A DNA stretch of 33,376 bases from Desulfamplus sp. (GTDB lineage Bacteria > Desulfobacterota > Desulfobacteria > Desulfobacterales > Desulfobacteraceae): contig JADFZJ010000040.1 of assembly GCA_015232555.1 (NCBI GenBank), positions 1 to 33,376 of the forward strand, given 5' to 3'. Shown piece after piece: positions 1 through 8,109 of the stretch. How positions within the stretch are numbered: position 1 is the stretch's first letter; every line of letters begins with the position of its first letter. A model generated the notes under the pieces. It worked only from the letters and a program-made list of their open reading frames with translations. It did not search any database and had not been told where the DNA came from. The position numbers and the translations under genes were made by a program.

Positions 1-205
1 TGCTTTGTTCTCTGCTCATTTAGAGCATTTGTTTAGCATCTTTGAAGAAAACCTCAATAGACCAGCGTTTTGCGTAATAAGTCAAGATTTGTGAAGCATC
101 TAATTCAAGGTCAGTACTGAGCAGTGCTTGATTTATGTCTGAATCCAAACCAGTATTTTAAAATTGTCTTTGTAATGAAAGCGGATATGTATTATTATTT
201 CTCAT
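1..205 (-). pseudogene. Remnant of an IS4-type DDE transposase, internally deleted and with in-frame stops
   Basis: Read from an ATG at 205, the minus strand begins MRNNNTYPLSLQRQF, meets a TAA at 158-160, and continues in the same frame with text that matches the C-terminal catalytic part of IS4-type transposases, including YYAKRWSIEVFFKDAKQML. That segment holds the Y-(2)-R-(3)-E-(6)-K signature of this superfamily, with Glu as the last residue of the DDE triad. A second in-frame TAA at 20-22 follows. A full-length transposase of this type is usually 350-450 residues, so most of the protein between the N-terminus and the E region is missing. The start retains a good ribosome binding site (AAGGAG). 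This is a non-functional, internally deleted copy; it may run past the left edge of the window. Confidence 0.8.
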
Positions 206-206
206 G

Positions 207-271
207 AGCAGCTCCTTTGTTTGTAATTTCAATATCTTAGCAATATCAATATTACTTATTTAGGAGCTGCT
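207..271 (-). repeat. Inverted repeat upstream of the transposase remnant
   Basis: AGCAGCTCCT at 207-216 is the reverse complement of AGGAGCTGCT at 262-271. A second paired segment (GTAAT/ATTAC on the minus strand) lies just inside it, separated by a 6-nt internal loop on each side. The arm nearest the transposase start contains its AAGGAG ribosome binding site, so a transcript entering from outside would fold the site away. Confidence 0.65.
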
Positions 272-345
272 TTCAAGAAAAAAATACATATAAAATCAAT
301 TATTTATCCTCTCAAAACCTCACTATTTTTATATGCGAAACTTGA

Positions 346-601
346 GTTATTATTGCATTTTTCTTAATCTTGGCAAATTTATAAGATAGTGTGTCCCTAA
401 ATTTCTATGATTAGGTGTCCCTGACGTAATAATTATTGCATTTTGACTTAGATCTGGAAATTTTAAGATGTGTCTTATATAGATTGTTTTAACATTTGTA
501 GTATGATAATTTTGACATATTTGAGAAAAAAACAAATTTATGCGATTACGTGTCCAAATTTATGAGATAGGGTGTCCCGCTACAGCTACAGTCCCGCTAC
601 A
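346..601. repeat. Cluster of 23-24 bp direct repeats ending in GTGTCCC, probable remnant of an IS end
   Basis: At least four copies of a unit of the form CAAATTTAT-(5-7 nt)-GTGTCC lie in the same orientation at 374-397, 398-421, 533-555 and 555-578. A more degenerate copy is near 455-476. The first and the degenerate copies sit in a longer imperfect duplication (346-397 and 428-476) that starts with TTATTGCATTTT. On the right an 11-bp direct repeat, GTCCCGCTACA, occurs at 574-584 and 591-601. Arrays of short subterminal direct repeats near a TGT terminus are typical of IS21-like insertion sequences, where they bind transposase. No transposase ORF accompanies them here, so this is likely a solo end or decayed remnant. 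The spacing is irregular and there are no unique spacers, so it is not a CRISPR array. Confidence 0.5.
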
Positions 602-633
602 CTCACACAGACTCTCACACAGTTGATTAGTCC

Positions 634-669
634 AAAAAAAGAGGCTGACGATTAACTTGCCAACCTCTT
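634..669 (-). terminator. Rho-independent terminator of the tRNA-Lys gene
   Basis: Downstream of the tRNA on the minus strand, an 11-bp stem (arms 659-669 and 639-649, two G-U pairs, 9-nt loop) runs directly into a run of seven Ts. It lies about 20 bp after the CCA end. Confidence 0.8.
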
Positions 670-688
670 GATTTTATTTAAAATTTTA

Positions 689-764
689 TGGTGGGCCGTC
701 CGCGAATCGAACGCGGAACCTACTGATTAAGAGTCAGGTGCTCTACCGATTGAGCTAACGGCCC
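689..764 (-). tRNA. tRNA-Lys (anticodon CUU)
   Basis: The minus strand folds into a full cloverleaf. The acceptor stem is GGGCCGT/ACGGCCC, the D-arm starts TAGCTCAATCGG, the anticodon loop is CTCTTAA with CTT at the anticodon, and the T-arm contains GTTCGATTC. The 3' CCA is encoded (689-691). Anticodon CUU reads AAG lysine codons. The gene is a single transcription unit, with a consensus-like promoter upstream and a hairpin terminator downstream, and it is divergent from hemL. Confidence 0.95.
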
Positions 765-786
765 CTTTTGAGCAAAAAACAGAGGG

Positions 787-815
787 AATCTAACAGCAAT
801 CACGGGACATGTCAA
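787..815 (-). promoter_or_regulatory. Sigma-70 type promoter of tRNA-Lys
   Basis: On the minus strand a perfect -35 box TTGACA (810-815) is followed by a 17-nt spacer and a -10-like TAGATT (787-792). The next bases are C-rich (CCCTC), as in stringently controlled stable RNA promoters. The distance to the tRNA 5' end (764) allows a leader of roughly 15 nt. Confidence 0.7.
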
Positions 816-1037
816 ACACTTTTTTTGTTTTTTGATAGTGGATACTGTCAATATTGAAACTAATTTTCCATTACAAACAACAAAGATATTGACCTTGAAC
901 ATGGGGTCTGATAGTTAATCTTTACATTACATATATCTCTAAAAACTAAGAAGATTCAAACAGTTTAATAATGAATTGGTGGAATATTAACCTTATTTTT
1001 AATAAAACGAATAAATAATTGCAAGGATGTATTTGGT

Positions 1038-2324
1038 ATGAATAATTCAAAATCTCAGATATGTTTTGAGGATGCTTTGTCAGTTATACCTGGCGGTGTA
1101 AATTCTCCTGTGAGGGCATGCGGTTCGGTTGGAGGAAAACCTCTTTTTATAGAAAGGGCAGATGGAAGCAAAATATTTGATGTGGATGGTAATAGTTACA
1201 TTGATTATGTGGGTTCATGGGGCCCCATGATTCTTGGTCACCGTCATCCTGCAGTTATAAATGCGTTAGAAAAGGTGCTCAAAAGCGGCACAAGTTTTGG
1301 TGCACCAACTCCGCTTGAGACTGAACTTGCCCATCTTGTGATTGAGTTTGTTCCGTCTGTTGAGATGGTTAGAATGGTCAACTCAGGCACAGAGGCAACT
1401 ATGAGTGCCTTACGTCTTGCTCGAGGTTTTACAGGTCGGGATATTATCATCAAATTTGATGGCTGCTATCATGGACACGCTGATACTCTTCTTGTTGCTG
1501 CTGGTTCAGGGGTTGCCACTCTTGGCATTCCAGGAAGTCTTGGTGTGCCTGAATCTGTTATTAAAAATACACTCTCCATTCAGTATAATAATATCGATGC
1601 TTTCACAGATGTGATGAAAAAAATGGGTGATAAGATAGCTGCCGTTATTGTGGAGCCTGTTGCTGGTAACATGGGTATGGTGACTCCTGTTAAGGGCTTT
1701 CTTGAAACTTTGCGTGAGCTTACCTCAAAGTATGGTACTCTGCTCATATTTGATGAAGTTATGACGGGTTTCAGGGTAGCTAAGGGGTCTGCTCAGGGGC
1801 TTTTTAAAATCACTCCTGATCTTTCCTGTTTTGGAAAAATTATAGGCGGCGGTCTGCCCGTAGGTGCTTATGGCGGTAAACGTGAGATTATGAATCATAT
1901 TGCTCCTGTTGGTCCTGTCTATCAGGCGGGCACTCTTTCTGGCAATCCTCTTGCAATGGCTGCTGGTATTGCTACACTTACAGAGCTGAAAAAACCAGGA
2001 TTTTATGAATTTCTTGAGGCGAAGACGGCAAAACTTATGAATGGTTTTAAACAGGCGGCTCAAACGGCAGGTATTGAGATTACAGCGGGTCATATCGGTT
2101 CAATGGCTGGAATTTTCTTTACATCTGGGTCTGTAAACAACTTTGATGATGCTAAAAAGAGCAACCTTGAGAGATTCGGGATATTTTACAGAACTATGAG
2201 AGAAAAGGGCATCTATCTTGCACCATCTCAATTTGAGGCTTGTTTTGTATCTGCCGCACACAGTGATAATGATATTGAAATAACTATTAGAGCTGCTGAA
2301 GAGGTTATGAAAGGTCTTGCTTGA
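1038..2324 (+). CDS. hemL: Glutamate-1-semialdehyde 2,1-aminomutase
   Basis: PLP-dependent enzyme that converts glutamate-1-semialdehyde to 5-aminolevulinate in the C5 tetrapyrrole pathway, feeding heme, siroheme and corrinoids in the cytosol. The 428 residues equal the usual family length. The N-terminal [11 protein letters not shown] (residues 17-27) is diagnostic of HemL. The cofactor phosphate motif [15 protein letters not shown] starts at 115, the Asp that contacts the PLP ring is in FDEVMTGFR (238-246), and the Schiff-base lysine is Lys267 in [13 protein letters not shown]. The start has an AAGGA site about 10 bp upstream. Only one base separates its stop from mpl, so the two are probably co-transcribed and translationally coupled. 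Confidence 0.97.
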   Translation: MNNSKSQICFEDALSVIPGGVNSPVRACGSVGGKPLFIERADGSKIFDVDGNSYIDYVGSWGPMILGHRHPAVINALEKVLKSGTSFGAPTPLETELAHLVIEFVPSVEMVRMVNSGTEATMSALRLARGFTGRDIIIKFDGCYHGHADTLLVAAGSGVATLGIPGSLGVPESVIKNTLSIQYNNIDAFTDVMKKMGDKIAAVIVEPVAGNMGMVTPVKGFLETLRELTSKYGTLLIFDEVMTGFRVAKGSAQGLFKITPDLSCFGKIIGGGLPVGAYGGKREIMNHIAPVGPVYQAGTLSGNPLAMAAGIATLTELKKPGFYEFLEAKTAKLMNGFKQAAQTAGIEITAGHIGSMAGIFFTSGSVNNFDDAKKSNLERFGIFYRTMREKGIYLAPSQFEACFVSAAHSDNDIEITIRAAEEVMKGLA

Positions 2325-2325
2325 T

Positions 2326-3867
2326 ATGGATTTAAAAGGAAATTTCATTCCGACAGATGTGAAGAAAATCCATATAATTGCAGCATGTGGGACAGGTATG
2401 GGGGCACTTGCCTGTATGCTTCAAGATATGGGATTTGAGGTAACTGGTTCAGATCAGAATATATATCCTCCTATGAGCGATTTTTTGATGGAAAAAGGCA
2501 TTCGCCTTTTTAAGGGATTCAGCCCTTCAAACTTTTTAGCTCTCCAATCGCGATTAGAAGGATATATAGAAGAGACAACTCAGCTCAAAAAATTGGAAAC
2601 GCCTGACCTTGTTATTATTGGTAATGCTGTTACATGCAACAATGTGGAGGCTCTTGCGGTTATGGAGCACAATATCCCATACTGCTCCATGCCTCAGGCT
2701 CTGAACCATTTTATTGCAAAAGATAAAAAAATACTTCTTGTAACTGGAACACATGGAAAGACCACAACATCATCAATTCTTGCCCATGTTTTAAATGAAG
2801 CTGGGCTTGATCCCTCTTTTATGATTGGTGGAATTGTCAAGGAGTTTGGCAGCAACTACAGAATTGGCAAAGGCGATTATATTGTTATTGAGGGCGATGA
2901 ATATGATACTGCTTTTTTTGATAAGGGACCTAAATTCATGCACTACACCCCTTATGCTGTGGTTATTACAAGTATTGAATTTGATCACGCCGATATTTTC
3001 AGGGATATTGATCATATAAAAGATGCTTTTAGGCAGTTTGTTGCAAAAATTCCAGCTAAGAGCCTTATTATGGCTTATGGAGAAGATAGCAATGTAAGAG
3101 AAATCCTTGCTTCTGCTGTATGCGATGTTGAATATTATGGGTTTAGGTCTTATGATTGGTCATACAGTAGCCTTGAGGTTAAAAATGGAAATACAAATTT
3201 TTCAGTGAACAGAGCTTTTAAAGATAAGTCCCAAATAGATACTGAAAAACTAAAGAGCGGTAACAATCTCTACTCCTTACAAGCAGAAGATGGAGTCGAA
3301 ATAACAACCCCTCTTATGGGCAGACACAATTTAATCAACACTCTTGCTGTGTTTGGTGTTGCAAAACGGATTGGAATTGCAGATGATGTAATTGTAAAAG
3401 CACTAAAAACTTTCGCAGGAGTAAGAAGAAGACAGGATATAAGAGGAGTTAAAAGGGGCATAACTGTGATGGACGATTTTGCCCACCACCCATCTGCGGT
3501 AAGAGAGACCATTGCAGGGGTTAAACCTTTTTTTAAAGAGGGCAGACTTATTGCTGTTTTTGAACCAAGAACCAACTCAAGCATGAGGGATGTATTTCAA
3601 GATGAATACCCTAAAGCCTTTGATGGTGCTGATATTGTCTGTATAAGAAAACCTTCCATGTTATCCAAAGTTCCAGAATATCAACAGATGAATACTCAAA
3701 AACTTGTTCAAGATATTATAAAACGAGGTATCATGGCACTCTATTTTGATGATACAGAGAGTATTATTGATTTTCTCACTACAGAATCCAGAACTGGTGA
3801 CCTGATTTTAATCATGTCCAATGGAGGATTTGATAATATTCACCAGAGGCTTCTTGAAAAATTGTAG
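2326..3867 (+). CDS. mpl: UDP-N-acetylmuramate:L-alanyl-gamma-D-glutamyl-meso-diaminopimelate ligase (Mpl)
   Basis: Murein-recycling ligase that joins the recovered tripeptide L-Ala-gamma-D-Glu-meso-DAP to UDP-MurNAc in the cytosol, bypassing MurC, MurD and MurE. It has the three-domain Mur ligase layout. The nucleotide-sugar domain has CGTGMG at 21-26 and the Mpl-typical GSDQNIYPPMS. The ATP P-loop is GTHGKTTTS at 141-149, followed by EGDEYDTAFFD. The C-terminal domain has DDFAHHPSAV and EPRTNSSMRDVF. YPPMS and FDKGPKF-type motifs separate it from MurC. At 513 residues it is slightly longer than E. coli Mpl (457). I chose the ATG at 2326 over an in-frame TTG at 2317, because the AAGG at 2311-2314 is too close to the TTG. 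It is one base after hemL. Confidence 0.92.
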   Translation: MDLKGNFIPTDVKKIHIIAACGTGMGALACMLQDMGFEVTGSDQNIYPPMSDFLMEKGIRLFKGFSPSNFLALQSRLEGYIEETTQLKKLETPDLVIIGNAVTCNNVEALAVMEHNIPYCSMPQALNHFIAKDKKILLVTGTHGKTTTSSILAHVLNEAGLDPSFMIGGIVKEFGSNYRIGKGDYIVIEGDEYDTAFFDKGPKFMHYTPYAVVITSIEFDHADIFRDIDHIKDAFRQFVAKIPAKSLIMAYGEDSNVREILASAVCDVEYYGFRSYDWSYSSLEVKNGNTNFSVNRAFKDKSQIDTEKLKSGNNLYSLQAEDGVEITTPLMGRHNLINTLAVFGVAKRIGIADDVIVKALKTFAGVRRRQDIRGVKRGITVMDDFAHHPSAVRETIAGVKPFFKEGRLIAVFEPRTNSSMRDVFQDEYPKAFDGADIVCIRKPSMLSKVPEYQQMNTQKLVQDIIKRGIMALYFDDTESIIDFLTTESRTGDLILIMSNGGFDNIHQRLLEKL

Positions 3868-3930
3868 TTATTTACAACAGAATTTTTAAAGTGTGGATAG
3901 ATTTAAAAAAATTATGGATAGACTAAAAAT

Positions 3931-4128
3931 ATGAAAAACAGAGTAGTTATACGATTAATGATGATCGGTGCATTGCACACCTTTCTCTATCTGTGGCTTG
4001 TCCCTTTTGAGATTTATCCCAGATTTGGCAATAATGGATTTATGTTTACTATATTAGTTGCTATAGTAATATCTGTGGCAACTATTGGAACATTGTTTCT
4101 TGGAAAAAAAGATTCTAAAAAATTATGA
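3931..4128 (+). CDS. Small two-helix membrane protein, function unknown
   Basis: The 65-residue product has two hydrophobic segments (about residues 9-26 and 37-58) joined by a short loop with PFEIYPRFGNNG, and a Lys-rich C-terminus. This predicts a hairpin in the inner membrane with both ends in the cytosol. I do not recognise the family. It lies 63 bp after mpl and 21 bp before the hemerythrin-like gene, in line with a place in the same operon. The ribosome binding site is weak (GGATAG-like), which lowers confidence a little; the amino-acid composition still looks like a real membrane protein. Confidence 0.7.
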   Translation: MKNRVVIRLMMIGALHTFLYLWLVPFEIYPRFGNNGFMFTILVAIVISVATIGTLFLGKKDSKKL

Positions 4129-4149
4129 GAAATCAGGAGAGACAAATTT

Positions 4150-4752
4150 ATGATAGAAGAGGATAATATTGAAGATAATGATTTGCAGGATGAGTTTGCA
4201 ACTGATGATAACGAAATAGATGACGGCTATGAATCAGACGAGTATGATGCTGATAATGAAGCAGATTATTGTTTAAAAGATAAAGAAGATAATAAGGCTT
4301 TAAATAGCCAGTCAAATAGCGGATATAAAATTGAATGGGAGCAGTCATTAAGCGTTGATATCCCTGAAATTGATGAACTCCAGAAAAGAGTATTTATGAT
4401 GTTAAACGGGCTTATCAATCAGCATGAGTTAGATGAAGAAATGTTAAAAGATGCTGCTGCAATGGTTGCAGAACTTACCGAATACAGCAGATATTATTTC
4501 AGTAAGGAAGAGGAGTATCTTAGAAGATGCGGTTATCCTGATATTGACTGTCACTCCAAAGAACATCGGCAGTTTATAAAAAATACTATTAATTTGAGAA
4601 GACAGGTCTCTGAGGATAAAAAAAATTTATCATATCAGACTGTGAGCAATCTGAAAGATTGGCTGGTCAGCCATATTTCAGGCACTGATCATGTTTATGT
4701 TCCATTTGTGAGAATTAACAACTACGTGGAAGAGTGCAGATTAAAACGATAA
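4150..4752 (+). CDS. Hemerythrin-like protein with an acidic N-terminal extension and two substituted iron ligands
   Basis: Residues 1-55 are a very acidic, probably unstructured extension. Residues 60-195 match bacteriohemerythrin: the W63 start, IDELQKRVF, YYFSKEEEYL, H135xxxH139 and WLVSHISGTD. Against the seven canonical diiron ligands, Glu120 (Glu58 in sipunculid hemerythrin), His135 (His73), His139 (His77), His175 (His101) and Asp180 (Asp106) are kept at exact spacing. The two terminal histidines of the second iron are replaced, by Gln78 (for His25) and Tyr116 (for His54). That iron is the one that binds O2 in hemerythrin. The protein may thus bind a single iron or no O2, and could act as a sensor or scaffold. 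A clear AGGAG site precedes the ATG. It lies 58 bp before der. Confidence 0.85.
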   Translation: MIEEDNIEDNDLQDEFATDDNEIDDGYESDEYDADNEADYCLKDKEDNKALNSQSNSGYKIEWEQSLSVDIPEIDELQKRVFMMLNGLINQHELDEEMLKDAAAMVAELTEYSRYYFSKEEEYLRRCGYPDIDCHSKEHRQFIKNTINLRRQVSEDKKNLSYQTVSNLKDWLVSHISGTDHVYVPFVRINNYVEECRLKR

Positions 4753-4810
4753 ATTATGACCCCTTGTCGCGGCAAGGATACTCTTTAAAACTATGGAGAT
4801 TTAAAATAAA

Positions 4811-6283
4811 ATGAAGCCGGTTGTTGCCCTTGTGGGACGTCCCAATGTTGGTAAATCGACCCTTTTCAACAGAATAACGAGAACCAGACAGGCATTAGTG
4901 GATGACTTTCCCGGTGTTACCCGTGACAGACATTATGCAGATGCTGTGTGGAATGAAAAAGAGTTTACCCTTGTTGATACAGGAGGATTTCTTCTTTCTG
5001 ATGATGATCTTTTTGCAGCAGAGATACGTCAACATGTAGAAATTGCAGTCAATGAGGCAGATATAGTTCTCTTTGTTTTAGATGGAAGGGCAGGGGTTTC
5101 ACCTTTTGATCGTGATCTTTCAGATATTTTGAGGCGTAGTCAAAAGCCTGTATTTTATTTGATAAACAAAATTGAGAATGCGAGCCAGCACCACAATATC
5201 CCTGAATTTTATTCTTTAGGTATTGATAAATTCTATCCTGTGTCAGCAGAACATGGTTTAGGAATGGATGAACTGCTTGATGAGATGACTGCAGCATTTC
5301 CCGATTACGAACTTGATAATACTCCTGTTGATGATAAAGAGATTTGCATTGCAGTTGCAGGACGCCCAAATGTAGGCAAATCCTCTCTTATAAATAAACT
5401 ATTTGGTGAGCAGAGGCTTATGGTAAGCGAGCAGGCTGGCACTACAAGAGATTCTGTATCGCTAACCATTGAATATGGAGGAAGACGTTTTAAGCTAATT
5501 GATACCGCAGGTATAAGGCGTAAGGGCAAGGTGACAGAAAAAATTGAAAAATATTCAATTATGAAGTCACTGCAAAGTTTGGATGCGTGCGATGTTGCAC
5601 TTATTTTGATCGATGCGAGCGAAGGAGTAACTGATCAGGATATAACCATTGCTGGATATGCTCAAGACAGAGGCTGTGGAGCTATGTTTTTGTTCAACAA
5701 GTGGGATATTGTGGATAGTGATGAAAAAGATCAGAAAAAATTCATGGATGAGCTGCGTATGCAGTCAAAATTTTTATCCTTTGCACCTGCAATGACCATA
5801 TCTGCCCGCACAGGTTTAAGAACACACAAAATTTTTGACATGGTAGAGAGTATTTACAACGAGTACTCTCACCGTATTAACACGGGTCTTCTGAACAGGA
5901 TTATCGAAGATGCAGTTTTCAGATCAGAGCCGCCACTTCATAAGGGTAAAAGGCTTAAATTTTATTACGCAACTCAGGTATCTGTCAAACCACCTACAAT
6001 TGTATGTTTTGTAAACTATCCTGATGCTGTTCACTTCTCCTACAAACGATATCTTTTAAATCAGATACGTGAAGTTGCAGAACTTGAAAAGACTCCAATA
6101 AATCTCTATTTCCGCGAAAGAACAGGTAAAATAGATTTCTCAGATAGAATCCCAGATACTCCTGCAAATAAGCGATATGCTGAGAAGAAAAAGCGTAAAT
6201 CTGTAAAAAGAAAAAAAGAGCGTGAGATTCAGCAGGAGAGGAAAAAAGCAAGAGAGACAAAAGACAGCCAGAATAGCTTTTAG
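4811..6283 (+). CDS. der: Ribosome biogenesis GTPase Der (EngA)
   Basis: Essential GTPase with two consecutive G domains and a C-terminal KH-like domain, needed for maturation of the 50S subunit. GRPNVGKS occurs at 9-16 and again at 184-191; DTGG (57-60) and DTAG (231-234) are the two G3 motifs. The second domain has a normal G4 motif NKWD (about 296), while the first has NKIE (119-122) with Glu in place of the usual Asp. The C-terminal 40 residues are very rich in Lys and Arg, as expected for rRNA contact. The 490 residues match the E. coli length (490). A GGAG site precedes the ATG. A small palindrome (CCTTG/CAAGG, 4762-4777) lies just upstream. Confidence 0.97.
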   Translation: MKPVVALVGRPNVGKSTLFNRITRTRQALVDDFPGVTRDRHYADAVWNEKEFTLVDTGGFLLSDDDLFAAEIRQHVEIAVNEADIVLFVLDGRAGVSPFDRDLSDILRRSQKPVFYLINKIENASQHHNIPEFYSLGIDKFYPVSAEHGLGMDELLDEMTAAFPDYELDNTPVDDKEICIAVAGRPNVGKSSLINKLFGEQRLMVSEQAGTTRDSVSLTIEYGGRRFKLIDTAGIRRKGKVTEKIEKYSIMKSLQSLDACDVALILIDASEGVTDQDITIAGYAQDRGCGAMFLFNKWDIVDSDEKDQKKFMDELRMQSKFLSFAPAMTISARTGLRTHKIFDMVESIYNEYSHRINTGLLNRIIEDAVFRSEPPLHKGKRLKFYYATQVSVKPPTIVCFVNYPDAVHFSYKRYLLNQIREVAELEKTPINLYFRERTGKIDFSDRIPDTPANKRYAEKKKRKSVKRKKEREIQQERKKARETKDSQNSF

Positions 6284-6428
6284 GTTGCACTTACTGTCAA
6301 ATACGCAAACAAACCTTGAATTTTTTAATGATTTTTGATATGGGTTTACATGAAAAAATTAATTTAGCAAAGTAATTAACGAATTTCTCCCTTCCCATAA
6401 AGGACGGGGTTTAATTGGAGGTTTTTTT

Positions 6429-7715
6429 ATGAAAGAAGTGGTAATTGTAAGTGGTGTTAGAACTCCTGTCGGGACTTTCGGTGGCTCTTTGAAAAGTCTC
6501 TCTGTGGTTGAACTTGGAACTATTGTAATGAAAAATCTGTTGAAACGGGCAGGATTAAGACCAGTCACTGACGATAAATTTAAACCTTACGGACCAGGTT
6601 CTCTTAAAGATCAGGGTATGATAGAGCTTGAGAAAAAGGGCTATGATTATGATGATTCTCTGACACCGATTCATATTGATGAAGTTATCATGGGTAATGT
6701 GCTTCAGGCAGGTCAAGGTCAGAATACAGCTCGTCAGGCGATGATTGCGGCTGGTATTCCACGTCACACTACAGCATTTACAGTCAACAAAATATGCGGT
6801 TCTGGTCTTAAAGCGATTGCACTTGGTGCTCAGGCAATTAAAGCTGGAGAGGCTGATGTTATCCTTGCAGGAGGTCAGGAGAGCATGAGTAATGCTCCTA
6901 TGGCACTTCTTAAGGCAAGATGGGGACACCGTATGGAGCTTACAGGTGTTGGTGATATCCACGATCTGATGGTCTATGATGGTCTTTATGAAATTTTCTA
7001 CGGCTACCACATGGGGCTGACTGCTGAAAATATTGCTGCAAAATATGGTATCACTCGTCAGGAGCAGGATGAACTTGCACTGTTAAGCCATAAACGTGCC
7101 TTTGCTGCTGTGCATGACGGTACATTTGCAGAAGAGATTATACCTGTAACCATTGCCTCCAAGAAAAAAGAGATTGTTGTTGATAAAGATGAGCGCCCAA
7201 TGGAGACAAGCATGGAGCTGCTTGGCAAACTTAAACCAGCATTTAAAAAAGATGGCTCTGTTACTGCTGGTAACGCCTCTGGTATTAATGACGGTGCTGC
7301 TGCTGTGCTGCTTATGAGCGAAGAGAAAGCAGATTCATTGGGTCTTGAAAAACTTGCACGGATAAAAAACTTTTCATCTGGCGGTCTTGATCCCGCATAT
7401 ATGGGACTTGGTCCTGTGCCTGCTGTCAGAATGGCACTTGATCGTGCCAAAATGACAATTGGAGATATTAACCTTATTGAACTTAACGAGGCTTTTGCCG
7501 CTCAGGCAATCGGCTGTATGAGAGAGCTTGGAATTGATGTTCAAAAACCCAATGAACTTGGAAGCGGTATCTCTTTAGGACATCCAATTGGCTGCACAGG
7601 TGCACGTCAGATGGTTACAGCTATCAATCAGATGAAGAGAAAAGGCTACTCTACCGGTCTTATATCCATGTGTATTGGCGGTGGCATGGGTATGGCAATG
7701 ATCATTGAAAGATAA
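6429..7715 (+). CDS. Acetyl-CoA C-acetyltransferase (thiolase) with an N-terminal insertion
   Basis: Thiolase that condenses two acetyl-CoA or cleaves acetoacetyl-CoA. Catalytic residues are all visible: nucleophile Cys123 in NKICGSGLKA, NEAFAAQAIG near 353, His385 in GHPIGCTGAR and Cys415 in CIGGGMGMA. The protein has 428 residues against about 393 for E. coli AtoB. The extra length is mostly one insertion at about residues 44-81 (YGPGSLKDQGMIELEKKG within it), before IDEVIMGNVLQAGQGQN. Such a segment in the N-terminal half would sit near the CoA face or the oligomer interface; that is inference. GGAGG lies 8 bp before the ATG. The gene stands 145 bp after der and is probably its own unit. 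The exact physiological direction (butyrate, PHB or fatty acid metabolism) cannot be told from this window. Confidence 0.92.
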   Translation: MKEVVIVSGVRTPVGTFGGSLKSLSVVELGTIVMKNLLKRAGLRPVTDDKFKPYGPGSLKDQGMIELEKKGYDYDDSLTPIHIDEVIMGNVLQAGQGQNTARQAMIAAGIPRHTTAFTVNKICGSGLKAIALGAQAIKAGEADVILAGGQESMSNAPMALLKARWGHRMELTGVGDIHDLMVYDGLYEIFYGYHMGLTAENIAAKYGITRQEQDELALLSHKRAFAAVHDGTFAEEIIPVTIASKKKEIVVDKDERPMETSMELLGKLKPAFKKDGSVTAGNASGINDGAAAVLLMSEEKADSLGLEKLARIKNFSSGGLDPAYMGLGPVPAVRMALDRAKMTIGDINLIELNEAFAAQAIGCMRELGIDVQKPNELGSGISLGHPIGCTGARQMVTAINQMKRKGYSTGLISMCIGGGMGMAMIIER

Positions 7716-7753
7716 ATTTATATATGGTTGTTTATCAGCGAGGATAATGTATT

Positions 7754-7909
7754 ATGGATATCAGTAGAAAACTTGCAATTATGGTGTTCAGTGCGGTTCC
7801 TGCAATTATTGGCGGCGGGATAGTGTATCATTTTTTTGGCAGCTTTACTCAGGTGATAGTTTATGAGATTCTTTTGCTGCTGGCTACTTTGGGATGTATC
7901 AGCCGATAG
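7754..7909 (+). CDS. Small membrane protein (51 aa), function unknown
   Basis: An ATG at 7754 with a GAGG site about 10 bp upstream opens a 51-codon frame ending in TAG. The product starts MDISRKLAIMVFSAVPAIIG and has two hydrophobic stretches (about 8-25 and 34-49), predicting an inner-membrane hairpin. It lies 38 bp after the thiolase stop and is followed by the hairpin terminator at 7994-8036, which suits the last gene of a short operon. No family recognised. Confidence 0.55.
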   Translation: MDISRKLAIMVFSAVPAIIGGGIVYHFFGSFTQVIVYEILLLLATLGCISR

Positions 7910-7993
7910 TTTGTTTATGCCGCCCCCCTTATAGAATGAGGGAGTGCGAATTAAAAACAGACAGACAAGTAAATAACTAAATAAACATATCAT

Positions 7994-8036
7994 AAAACTC
8001 CTTCCGTAACGTTAAGTAACTCAGAAGGAGTTTTTT
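7994..8036 (+). terminator. Rho-independent terminator between the thiolase unit and gyrA
   Basis: AAAACTCCTTC (7994-8004) pairs perfectly with GAAGGAGTTTT (8024-8034) across a 19-nt loop, and the 3' arm runs into six Ts. The opposite strand also ends in a TTTT run, so it could work in both directions. Confidence 0.85.
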
Positions 8037-8109
8037 AGTTTTGCCTGATGCTCATCACTGTCTTAATGATAAAAGCCTTGATATTTAAAAAGGCTCTAAA
8101 GGAACTTTA

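Noticed and set aside
374-578. CRISPR array
   Set aside because: Units are adjacent, overlapping or irregularly spaced, without unique spacers of constant length and without cas genes.
2317-2325. TTG start for Mpl three codons upstream
   Set aside because: The AAGG site is only two bases away, and the ATG at 2326 has normal spacing.
6555-7010. 151-codon minus-strand frame opposite the thiolase gene
   Set aside because: It is antisense to the catalytic part of a well-conserved enzyme and shows no domain or start signal.
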